Shown in pieces: positions 24,227 through 31,222 of a DNA stretch of 49,082 nucleotides; positions within the stretch are counted from its first letter, which is position 1; each line of letters starts with the position of its first letter. The position numbers and the translations under genes were made by a program. Location of the stretch: contig JAJZDN010000024.1 in the NCBI GenBank assembly GCA_021805985.1, forward strand, positions 1-49,082. Direction: 5' to 3'. Source of the stretch: Planctomycetota bacterium (lineage in GTDB: Bacteria > Planctomycetota > Phycisphaerae > WQYP01). The notes beneath the pieces are model-generated. The model searched no databases, was not told the DNA's origin, and worked only from the letters and a program-made list of their open reading frames with translations.

Positions 24227-25102
24227 ATGTACAAGACGAAATCTTATCGTGGTGGTGTGTTGGCGGCGGCCGTGGCCGCAGTGACTCTAGTATCCGCAGC
24301 CCAGGCGGCTTCAGTTTCTAACGCTTACGCAGATTATGGTCATGCCACTAATAACACGGGCGGATTTTGTGCTGCAACTTCTATTGCGAATTCATTGCAG
24401 TTCTTAGCAAATGAAAATCCCGGGGTGTACGGATCGACCGGCTTAATTGATGGAAATGCCTCTACGACGCGTGACGATATCGTAGCAATTGAAAGTCAGG
24501 AAACGATTACGCCCAGCACCGGTCCCGCTTACCAGGCACCCACCGATAATGAAACGATCTGGAACAGCATGGTCGATTACATCGGGGCTAAGGCTCCTGA
24601 CACCACCTCGTTTGCGGCACAGTTCGACCCCGGTTCCTTCAGCGCGACAGGGGGATACGCGTACGCCACAGACATCCAAAATACAATTCCCACCTTAACT
24701 TTTCTCTACGATCAGCTTGCCGCTGGAGCGGGTGTCGAGATCGGTTTCATTGGCCAAGCACCCTTAAATGTGGATGGATCACTCGATTATAATAATCAAA
24801 CGGCACATATGGTTACACTAACCGGAGTTAACAGCACTACCGGTGCCATGACTTATCTTGATCCTAATGCTCCTTCGTCATTAATCGATACACTCCTCAC
24901 CGTTGACGGAAACGGGTACTTGTCTTTCTATTGGAATAACGGCGGCAACCCAGGTGAGCAAGTTGCAATAAACGAAGTGTGGGCCGAGAGTGCTATTACG
25001 CCGATACCCTCCGCCCTTTCGTTGTCGGCACTGGGGATCCTTGGTTTGGGGGGCTTGGCGCTGGCGCGGCGCAAATACTTGCGGCCCAGCCAGCTGTTTT
25101 GA
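24227..25102 (+). CDS. PEP-CTERM protein with papain/C39-like cysteine peptidase pattern
   Basis: The ATG at 24227 is chosen because GGGAG lies 8 nt upstream; the ATG five codons earlier overlaps that site. The 291-residue product has a signal peptide (GGVLAAAVAAVTLVSAAQA). A possible catalytic set follows: Cys48 in GGFCAATSIAN, His194 in TAHMVTLTGV and Asp212 in YLDPN, in the order of papain-fold C39-like peptidases. The sorting tail is TPIPSALSLSALGILGLGGLALARR plus KYLR, a PEP-CTERM variant. Export by Sec and exosortase processing are inferred from the tail. Peptidase activity is an inference from spacing only. It is first of four PEP-CTERM genes on this strand. Confidence 0.75.
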   Translation: MYKTKSYRGGVLAAAVAAVTLVSAAQAASVSNAYADYGHATNNTGGFCAATSIANSLQFLANENPGVYGSTGLIDGNASTTRDDIVAIESQETITPSTGPAYQAPTDNETIWNSMVDYIGAKAPDTTSFAAQFDPGSFSATGGYAYATDIQNTIPTLTFLYDQLAAGAGVEIGFIGQAPLNVDGSLDYNNQTAHMVTLTGVNSTTGAMTYLDPNAPSSLIDTLLTVDGNGYLSFYWNNGGNPGEQVAINEVWAESAITPIPSALSLSALGILGLGGLALARRKYLRPSQLF

Positions 25103-25148
25103 TCCCCCGTCGCCACGCCACAAAACAAGCGGGAGCGCCGGAAAACGA

Positions 25149-25256
25149 AAAGTGGAGCACGAGAGGTGCAGAGAGGGAGTAAAGTGGCGGCGGGCGGACA
25201 CGCTCGCCGCCATAATGAGGGAGCGGCAGCCTGCATCAGGATGCGGGCGAATATTG
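25149..25256. repeat. Intergenic repeat S, copy 1
   Basis: 108 bp starting AAAGTGGAGCACGAG and ending GAATATTG. It aligns over its whole length with 26051-26157, sharing GGCGGCGGGCGGACACGC and TAATGAGGG. It is followed 29 nt later by hairpin copy 2. It lies outside any convincing gene. Confidence 0.7.
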
Positions 25257-25285
25257 ACCAATACGGCACCATGAACTGGCGATGT

Positions 25286-25305
25286 AGCTCAGATCATTCG
25301 GGGCC
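25286..25305 (+). promoter_or_regulatory. Conserved upstream hairpin of PEP-CTERM genes, copy 2 (diverged)
   Basis: AGCTCAGATCATTCGGGGCC matches the other two copies at about 15-16 of 20 positions. The stem itself is weaker here. It ends 42 nt before the ATG at 25348. Confidence 0.5.
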
Positions 25306-25347
25306 ACCATTCACTTGGGTCGAGTTTCTTGAGAAAGGAAACATACA

Positions 25348-26118
25348 ATGGGTAAGATCGAACGCTTTCACCTTGTTACTGCCTCGGCAGCCGCCGCATT
25401 GGCCTTGGGGATTTTCGCGGCTCTGCCTGCACCGGCCTACGGCTCGGAAACCGCCAGTGCCACCATTGCTCTGGCATCTAGCTCGATTGTCGGCGGCCAG
25501 ACGCAATACACGTATGACCTTTCCCTGACCAACACCAGCACCGACGGCAGCACTGTGGGCACATTCTGGTTTGCATGGATCCCCCACCAGAGCTATCTGG
25601 CCTCCAATCCCATTACAGTATCGGCCCCCACCGGCTGGGAGAACGGACCTGATTCACAAAGCGTGGGCGGAGCCTTTGGAGAAAAGGGTGCCTCCATTGA
25701 ATTTCAAGCTAGCAGTTCGAGCAATTATCTTACCGCCGGAACTACCCTGACGGGCTTTTCCTTTACCACATCTGATGCGCCAAATTCCGTATTCGGCAAC
25801 TCCAAGTATTTCCCCGGAACGCCGGTGCTGACCTCGCAGGTTTATCACGCCGGCCCCTTCAGCGATACGTTTAACGGACCCAATGGATACCAGTTCCTGG
25901 TGCAAGTGGTGCCCGAACCCGCATCTGTGGCTCTGATGGGCGTAGGTGCCGGAGTCTTGTTGCTGATAGGACGAAAAAGGCGGCAAACGTCCGATTCCAA
26001 AATATTGAAGTCAAACAGTGACCGAGTACGGGCGCGGATGGGAGGTTTGAAAAGTGGAGCAACAGGGGTCGCAGAGATTGGGCAAAGCGGCGGCGGGCGG
26101 ACACGCCCGCTGCCGTAA
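25348..26118 (+). CDS. PEP-CTERM protein with C-terminal extension
   Basis: The 256-residue product has a signal peptide (VTASAAAALALGIFAALPAPAYG) and a beta-rich Ser/Thr/Gly body without recognised catalytic motifs. The canonical tail is VVPEPASVALMGVGAGVLLLIGRKRRQ. Unusually, about 43 further residues follow the basic cluster (from TSDSKILK to RTRPLP). Most of these are encoded by intergenic repeat copy 2 (26051-26157). PEP-CTERM proteins normally end just after the basic cluster, so this tail is probably read-through caused by loss of the original stop. AAAGGAAA lies 8 nt before the ATG. Confidence 0.8.
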   Translation: MGKIERFHLVTASAAAALALGIFAALPAPAYGSETASATIALASSSIVGGQTQYTYDLSLTNTSTDGSTVGTFWFAWIPHQSYLASNPITVSAPTGWENGPDSQSVGGAFGEKGASIEFQASSSSNYLTAGTTLTGFSFTTSDAPNSVFGNSKYFPGTPVLTSQVYHAGPFSDTFNGPNGYQFLVQVVPEPASVALMGVGAGVLLLIGRKRRQTSDSKILKSNSDRVRARMGGLKSGATGVAEIGQSGGGRTRPLP

Positions 26119-26157
26119 TGAGGGGGCGAAGTGGGGCCGCAAGGGTGCGGAAGATTG
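26051..26157. repeat. Intergenic repeat S, copy 2
   Basis: 107 bp aligning with 25149-25256. Its first 68 bases are in frame with, and translated as, the tail of the preceding PEP-CTERM gene. It is followed 26 nt later by hairpin copy 3. Confidence 0.7.
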
Positions 26158-26183
26158 TCGATGGCGCCGCCAACCGGTGTTCT

Positions 26184-26203
26184 GGCTCCGATGATTCGGA
26201 GCC
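26184..26203 (+). promoter_or_regulatory. Conserved upstream hairpin of PEP-CTERM genes, copy 3 (perfect)
   Basis: GGCTCCGATGATTCGGAGCC is a perfect 8-bp stem with TGAT loop. It is enclosed by AACCGG/CCGGTT. It ends 44 nt before the ATG at 26248. Confidence 0.65.
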
Positions 26204-26247
26204 GCCGGTTAGCGGAGGTGGCAAACATTTTTCTGGGAGGACGAACG

Positions 26248-27342
26248 ATGCGAAACGCACAATCAAGGATGGGCTTATGTTGGACCATGGCAATATCCGC
26301 CGCGATTATGGGTGGCTTGATGGGCGTAATCAACCACGCCGCGGCCATCGGCCCAAACGACCAGTTTCTTCCCGACGCGCCTAATCCGTTAAGCTTGGGT
26401 TCTGTGGGTTACGTTGCGGGAATAGGCACTGGAACTGTGATTTCCGCAAAAGTCAGCGGCAATCAGGGGTTGATTACGATACTGACGGCCAACCACGTCG
26501 CCAAAGACGCGACCGGAGGCGTTTTTGATATTGGCGCAAAGGCTCCCTTCTCCGCAGCGTTTAATATTATGGGTTTGCAAACCTACACGCTTGTCGATCC
26601 GCTAAACAATCCTACCAATCTTCCCGAGGATGTTTCTGTGATGGAGGGCATCGACACGCAAAACGTAAATGCTGGGGCACCGCAACAAATATTCAATTTA
26701 CTTAGCGCAAATGTTGCCACAGTCACCAACCCGGGGGCCGGCAATGGGCCGTTTGCGGGAGGCTCGGTGTTAAATCCGGTTGGTTTCACACAAGTCGGAT
26801 ACGGACTGCAAGGTCAGTTCAGCGCGAATGCCGGCGGACCTAACATTCCGGGGTACGTTTCCACAGGCGCTCTTGGCCAGCGGCTTTTTCAAAACAATGG
26901 TGTTGTTGCCTATACGGCACCGACCACGAAGGGCGATTATTTTGAACCGCTCGTGAGTTTTACCTATTCAGCGCCTGACGCCTTTGGGCAGGGCGCGGCG
27001 TTTGCTGGGGATTCCGGCAGCCCCTATTTCACCGCAGGCGCGGCTGGGGCGCTCACCATCACAAGCACCGCGGACGGGCGACAGGGCCAAACCGTACCTA
27101 TCGACTTCAGCAATGGCATTTCGGCGGTCCATGTCCTGGGAAGCAGTTTTAATGGCGGAAATTTGAAGCTGGTTGGCGGAGGGTATGGCGGGCAGGGAGT
27201 TCCCATCACGCCGGGGTTGTACAACTGGCTTCAACCTTTCATTCTAAATCCAGCCACAGCTGCACCCGAACCGGCCGCGCTGGCCCTGATGGGCATTGGC
27301 GGTGCAGCTCTGCTGCTGGTTCGGCGACGGCGAAAGATCTGA
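26248..27342 (+). CDS. PEP-CTERM trypsin-like serine protease
   Basis: Predicted secreted, cell-surface-sorted S1-type peptidase. I chose the ATG at 26248 (GGGAGG about 8 nt upstream); the ORF is open upstream but enters repeat DNA. The 364-residue product has a signal helix (MAISAAIMGGLMGVINHAAA). The catalytic triad is in trypsin order: His83 in LTANHVAKD, Asp128 in PEDVSVM, Ser256 in AGDSGSPYF. The sorting tail is AAPEPAALALMGIGGAALLLVRRRRK. The His motif lacks the usual Cys of TAAHC, as in many bacterial members. Together with the Cys-peptidase-like neighbour it makes a two-protease surface cluster; substrates are unknown. Confidence 0.85.
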   Translation: MRNAQSRMGLCWTMAISAAIMGGLMGVINHAAAIGPNDQFLPDAPNPLSLGSVGYVAGIGTGTVISAKVSGNQGLITILTANHVAKDATGGVFDIGAKAPFSAAFNIMGLQTYTLVDPLNNPTNLPEDVSVMEGIDTQNVNAGAPQQIFNLLSANVATVTNPGAGNGPFAGGSVLNPVGFTQVGYGLQGQFSANAGGPNIPGYVSTGALGQRLFQNNGVVAYTAPTTKGDYFEPLVSFTYSAPDAFGQGAAFAGDSGSPYFTAGAAGALTITSTADGRQGQTVPIDFSNGISAVHVLGSSFNGGNLKLVGGGYGGQGVPITPGLYNWLQPFILNPATAAPEPAALALMGIGGAALLLVRRRRKI

Positions 27343-27464
27343 TCAGACTGACCGGCGGTTTGGCCGATGGTCGCGGGTGAGGCTCGGGTGTACCGCGTTA
27401 TAGGAATTGAGTCTTTTTCGGGAGATTTTTTATGTTCGCTTCAAAGTTTTAATGGCAAGCCGGT

Positions 27465-28277
27465 ATGGCGTCGGGAGCATTGTTAGCCGGAGCGGTAATT
27501 GGCACCCCGCACTGTTTTGGCACGTTTGCCTCGTCCGCCAGTTATTACGCTTTTCAATTCACCAACGGTACCAGCAGTTCACAGGACAGCGTCAACTTGG
27601 TGCTCTCCGGCGACCAGAGCGCCAGCAATTTTGGCCTGTCCGGGGCTTATGAAAACTCCCTCGGCACCAGTTCCTCCGCCAACTATGCAAGCGGTAGCAC
27701 CACCATTGCCTTCACCGGCTCGTCCGTGAGCGGTAGCGGCACGGCCACCGCCACCGTCGGCTTTGGTTGGAAAGGGCTTCTGGCCCCGGACATCACCGGC
27801 GCATACTGGGGAAACGGAAGCACAGACACTTCTATTTCACCGCTACCGTTGACAGCGTCCCCGCCGTCGAACCTTTCGGATCCCTGGACGGTTATCACTT
27901 ATGATGTCTCGTCTAATGGCTCGCCGGGCACCCGATATTGGTTTGAGGAGCAATTTACCAATGGCTCCAATCCGCAATTAGATCTCACATACAGTAATTA
28001 CGGCCGCGGAGCGCTTTCCGACGTTGGTTATTTCATTTCAGATAGCCTGATCCCTTTAGACCAACTGAACTACCCCGATGAACCGCCGCCGGGTGCAACC
28101 AACTCCCCCTTTACTGCGCTACCGACCTTGGATGGCCAGAGCATTTCCGGCACTGGCAGCCTCAATTTCACGCTCCCATTACCCATTCCCTCGCCCCTGG
28201 CACTGGCTGGCGTTGGCGCCATTGGCTTGCTGGCGGTCCATCAATTGCGCAAACGCCGGCGCGGCGATGCCATTTGA
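27465..28277 (+). CDS. PEP-CTERM-like protein with disrupted N-terminus
   Basis: The 270-residue open frame has a Ser/Gly/Thr-rich beta-type body and a sorting tail LPLPIPSPLALAGVGAIGLLAVHQLRKRRRG. The start is anomalous. The only good ribosome site (GGGAG, 7-8 nt spacing) serves an ATG at 27432 in the same frame, but TAA at 27450-27452 ends that frame after six codons (MFASKF). The next in-frame ATG, 27465, gives MASGALLAGAVIG, which lacks the usual basic N-terminus. Options are a nonsense mutation in the signal peptide, reinitiation after a six-codon leader, or a base error. No copy of the upstream hairpin shared by the three preceding genes is recognisable. Confidence 0.65.
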   Translation: MASGALLAGAVIGTPHCFGTFASSASYYAFQFTNGTSSSQDSVNLVLSGDQSASNFGLSGAYENSLGTSSSANYASGSTTIAFTGSSVSGSGTATATVGFGWKGLLAPDITGAYWGNGSTDTSISPLPLTASPPSNLSDPWTVITYDVSSNGSPGTRYWFEEQFTNGSNPQLDLTYSNYGRGALSDVGYFISDSLIPLDQLNYPDEPPPGATNSPFTALPTLDGQSISGTGSLNFTLPLPIPSPLALAGVGAIGLLAVHQLRKRRRGDAI

Positions 28278-28462
28278 AGATCCCGGGCATGCGACCCAAG
28301 AGTCGAAAGTGATTTGCCGGTGGTTTTCGATCGCGAAAATGCGGGAGCACCCGGTTAAAAATGGGATTGCCACCCGAGGTGGTGCTGCATTTTGTTGGGC
28401 GGTTGGTATCACGGGCGCCGCGCCCGAACGCAGGCAATTCCCCAACCGCAAAATGGGCAATT

Positions 28463-28486
28463 AGCTCAATGCGGCAGCGTTGAGCT
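28463..28486. repeat. Hairpin repeat, family 2, copy B, in a 336-bp gene-free gap
   Basis: AGCTCAATGC-GGCA-GCGTTGAGCT forms a 10-bp stem with one G-T pair and the same tetraloop as the copy at 21219. It lies between the convergent PEP-CTERM and PDZ genes (28278-28613). Flanking GCAAAAT (about 28449) and ATTTTGC (about 28519) could extend the structure. No gene is visible in this gap. Confidence 0.55.
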
Positions 28487-28613
28487 GGATGCGAAGCGTG
28501 GTTGAGTGACGCAAGACATTTTGCCCCGTGGCGTTTGATTCGACGTTTTACCCCTTGGAGTAGCGTTTCTTGGTGTCCGAATCCCACATTGCATCGGCCC
28601 ATACATCGTACCA

Positions 28614-29570
28614 CTATTTGGCTGACGCCCGAGGCGCACATTTCACCGCCTGGGCTTCCAGAGACTTTTCCTGTAATTGCAAATTATGAATCATCGCTTT
28701 TACTTCTGTCAGGCGTTGCTGGATCAGCATGTACCGTGAGGAGGTTGGCGTTATGGATTGGCTGTGACTTTGCAATATCAGCCGCGCTACCGCCTGGACC
28801 GGAGGAGGCAGCCGATCCAGGCGGTTGGGCTGAATGTTGTAAGCGTGGCTTCGCCATAAAATTTGCAGATGCCTTCCGCCGCGTGGACCGATGTACTGGC
28901 GCAACGTAAATAAGTCGGGATGACCCATCATGCCCGCATGCGGTATAGCGGCAGCGGGCATGTGAAGTCTTACGCCCGGCCCGATGGTCATAACACTGGT
29001 GGCTTGAATATGATTAGGCGATCCGGTGCCTGACGGTAACGCACCGACAGGCGCCAGACGCCGGTTGAAAAGAAATACCAGATGATGCGGACGATTGACC
29101 GGTGTAAGCGTAACAGCTTTCCGCACACCGGCGCGAATCAACGTGATGTTCAGCGCCGGTGCCTTGGAGCCGGGTCGATTCTCCGCACGAATAAGCTCAA
29201 ACGGATTCTCCAGGGCGTGACCATTAAGCGTAATGAGAAGATCACCCGGTTGCACATGGGCCTTAAACGCCGGACTGTTGGGAATTACCTGCAGGACCAT
29301 AAGCCCCTGTTGAGGTTTAAGCCCCAATAAATGGCTAAATATCGGGGGAATTTTTCCCATCGCCACGCCCAGCCAGCGCGGAGATTGGGCCGCCGGTGCG
29401 GCAACAGAACTTGTCGCCGAAGCGGCGGCCGCCGTGGTGGAGGTATCCTCGGCGGCCGCACGCACGGCATTTGGGCACCTTACTGTCGCGAAGCCAGAGG
29501 CGATCGCGATGGCGACAAGAAGTTTTAATGTTGGGCCATTGACCATGATATTTTCACTACTTATAGCCAT
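28614..29570 (-). CDS. Secreted or periplasmic PDZ-domain protein
   Basis: The 318-residue protein has an N-terminal signal segment (TLKLLVAIAIASGFATV) and a low-complexity Ala/Thr/Ser linker. One PDZ domain follows (about 65-160: RWLGVAMGKIPP, QQGLMVLQVIPNSPAFKAHVQPGDLLITLNGHAL). A proline-rich middle and a C-terminal coiled coil (RLTEVKAMIHNLQLQEKSLEAQ) complete it. No protease triad is present, so it is a PDZ adaptor rather than an HtrA enzyme. Its start abuts the stop of the anti-sigma gene (shared base 29570). It is the third gene of the ECF operon, suggesting a periplasmic sensor or modulator for that switch. Confidence 0.8.
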   Translation of the reverse strand: MAISSENIMVNGPTLKLLVAIAIASGFATVRCPNAVRAAAEDTSTTAAAASATSSVAAPAAQSPRWLGVAMGKIPPIFSHLLGLKPQQGLMVLQVIPNSPAFKAHVQPGDLLITLNGHALENPFELIRAENRPGSKAPALNITLIRAGVRKAVTLTPVNRPHHLVFLFNRRLAPVGALPSGTGSPNHIQATSVMTIGPGVRLHMPAAAIPHAGMMGHPDLFTLRQYIGPRGGRHLQILWRSHAYNIQPNRLDRLPPPVQAVARLILQSHSQSITPTSSRYMLIQQRLTEVKAMIHNLQLQEKSLEAQAVKCAPRASAK

Positions 29571-30208
29571 TAATAAATGGTCTGTTTCTTACCATTCACC
29601 GGTACAACCGGATAAGCCATCACGTTATTGGGGCCTTCCGGCACCAGCACAATATGGTTCGCCTCCGAGTAGGCTGTGGTGCGAACATTTGAAGGGTTAT
29701 ACGACGGGCTGAAAGACGGCGATTCCTGCGTGCCAAAGCCCGGCGGAAGTCCCGGTGTAATATATTGGATGGCGCCCTGCGGGGGCTGTGTTGCTGACGG
29801 CGCGACCGCAACCTGCGGACTGCCGGCACCTGCCGGTCCTGTTTGTACCATTCCGTTACCGCCTCGGCCAAGATACAACCCCCCGGCTCCAAAAATCCCG
29901 GCTGTTATCATCACCAACGCGGCCACGCGCACCCAATCAATGCGGTAAATAGTCGCAGGCCGCGCCGCCGGTCGGACGTCAAGCATATCCCGCACCGCCC
30001 GGCGTTCCACCTGCCGGGCTAAAAAGTGCAGCGACAAACTTCGCCAGGCGTCTGGGTTGCGGTCAATGGATTCAAGCAAGGCCCGTCGCCGATCCTCGGG
30101 CAGTTCGTCATCGACAAGCATATCCATAGCCAAGTCCGAATCCTGCGGCCCGGTTACCCGCCCCAACGGGCCGTGCGGATCATCAGCGTGTGAGAAAAAA
30201 AGTGCCAT
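29570..30208 (-). CDS. Putative membrane anti-sigma factor
   Basis: I place the start at the second methionine (30208; GGAG 10 nt upstream), giving 212 residues. The N-terminal cytoplasmic part has an anti-sigma-like pattern: MDMLVDDELPEDRRRALLESIDRNPDAWRSLSLHFLARQVERR. One membrane helix follows (about VRVAALVMITAGIFGAGGLYLG), and then a Pro/Gly/Gln-rich extracytoplasmic tail. There is no HX3CX2C zinc motif, so it would belong to the non-zinc class. The call rests mainly on position directly after an ECF sigma gene and on topology. Confidence 0.7.
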   Translation of the reverse strand: MALFFSHADDPHGPLGRVTGPQDSDLAMDMLVDDELPEDRRRALLESIDRNPDAWRSLSLHFLARQVERRAVRDMLDVRPAARPATIYRIDWVRVAALVMITAGIFGAGGLYLGRGGNGMVQTGPAGAGSPQVAVAPSATQPPQGAIQYITPGLPPGFGTQESPSFSPSYNPSNVRTTAYSEANHIVLVPEGPNNVMAYPVVPVNGKKQTIY

Positions 30209-30262
30209 TTTGTTTTTACTCCGTCTCTGCACAAGAACATCCATCCATTTCAATCAACCTTT

Positions 30263-30838
30263 TCAATCCACTGTCCGGGCCGCCAGAAGCTGTCGCAATT
30301 TCTGGCGCGCCCGAAACAGCCGCATTTCCACAACCGCCGGCGTTACGCCCATACGGGCGGCGATTTCCTTATAGCTACAATCATCTACATGTTTCATCAT
30401 CAGCATTTCCGTATCCCGTGAGGGCAATCGGGCCATCGCCTGCCGCAGCATCGCGGCACGTTCTGAACTTAACAGAACTTCCAGCGGATCAGGCGGCCGG
30501 GAAGCGTCCGACCGCATCACCGCCACTTCCGACGCCTGGGCAATTCGCTTGCGTGCTCTACCCAAAGATCGCCGGTGCATCAGGGCCGCCCGCACAGTCA
30601 GGCGATACAGCCACGGCTTGGCATTGCTCTGCGAATGCAGGGTGGACCAATTCTTGACAGCCGCGGCCGCCACTTCCTGCATCACATCATCCGCGCCCTG
30701 CGTAGTTTTGAGCCGGGCCACCGCGACGGCCCGCAACCATGTTCCATACAGGCGCAAGGCCTCCGTCGGTGTCGCCGGCACAATAGCCAGCGTCTCACTG
30801 CCTGCCCCTGTTACTGAATTGGCTAAGCGGGATTCCAT
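30263..30838 (-). CDS. ECF-family RNA polymerase sigma factor
   Basis: Sigma factor with region 2 (WLRAVAVARLKTTQGADDVMQEVAAAAVKNW, then KPWLYRLTVRAALMHRR) and region 4 (LSSERAAMLRQAMARLPSRDTEMLMMKHVDDCSYKEIAARMGVTPAVVEMRLFRARQKLRQLL), the usual two-domain ECF build. I choose ATG 30838, which has AGGAGG about 10 nt upstream. A TTG three codons earlier lies too close to that site. It is followed by a membrane protein of anti-sigma type and a PDZ protein, so it probably answers an envelope signal. An ECF-like promoter lies about 40 bp upstream of the ATG. Confidence 0.9.
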   Translation of the reverse strand: MESRLANSVTGAGSETLAIVPATPTEALRLYGTWLRAVAVARLKTTQGADDVMQEVAAAAVKNWSTLHSQSNAKPWLYRLTVRAALMHRRSLGRARKRIAQASEVAVMRSDASRPPDPLEVLLSSERAAMLRQAMARLPSRDTEMLMMKHVDDCSYKEIAARMGVTPAVVEMRLFRARQKLRQLLAARTVD

Positions 30839-30876
30839 TCGCCGCAAACCTCCTTCCGAAAACCCGGTCTTCTATT

Positions 30877-30907
30877 CTATACGTTGCCATGCCCCCCAAG
30901 GGTTTTC
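30877..30907 (-). promoter_or_regulatory. Candidate ECF-type autoregulatory promoter
   Basis: Reading on the minus strand, GAAAACC (-35-like, 30901-30907) is separated by 17 nt from CGTATAG (-10-like, 30877-30883). AAC/CGTA elements with this spacing are typical of ECF promoters. It lies just upstream of the sigma gene. It is only a consensus resemblance. Confidence 0.35.
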
Positions 30908-30921
30908 ATCAATTTAGCGCA

Positions 30922-30977
30922 CAGGAGCCTGTTGGAGCAATAGCCGGGATTAGGACGATTACTCGGACAGGCTCCTG
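30922..30977. repeat. Perfect 11-bp inverted repeat upstream of the ECF operon
   Basis: CAGGAGCCTGT (30922-30932) and ACAGGCTCCTG (30967-30977) flank a 34-nt loop. The GGAGCCTG core also occurs at the ends of the 280-bp element at 3032-3319. With the repeat at 31071, this fills the gap 30848-31222, which has no visible gene. Confidence 0.55.
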
Positions 30978-31070
30978 GGCGATTATCGGAGCGCGGCAAT
31001 TTTTCCCGGCAGGGCCGAAATAACGTAACGCTTTACCGCTCCGCAGCTGATATTCGCAATATGGAACCCC

Positions 31071-31136
31071 TTGTACCGCAGGCATCTTGCCTGCATCGGA
31101 AAAACGACAAATCAGACAGGATGTCTGCGGCACCTA
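31071..31136. repeat. Dispersed palindromic repeat, family 1, copy C
   Basis: Starts TTGTACCGCAGGCATCTTGC and ends AGGATGTCTGCGGCACC, with ends that pair with each other. It closely matches copy A at 13612. Confidence 0.7.
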
Positions 31137-31222
31137 TACGCCCTTCGCAACCGACTAGGGCCAATAATTGGCCCAGAGAAACAGAATCACACGCAGAAAC
31201 ACCACTGGCGGACGCGTGAACA

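Noticed and set aside
25149-26157. Repeat S as conserved coding sequence
   Set aside because: Antisense frames of both copies look alike only because the DNA is alike; there is no start, ribosome site or consistent frame.
28481-28620. Possible CRISPR or short tandem array
   Set aside because: No set of three or more regularly spaced direct repeats exists here or elsewhere in the window.
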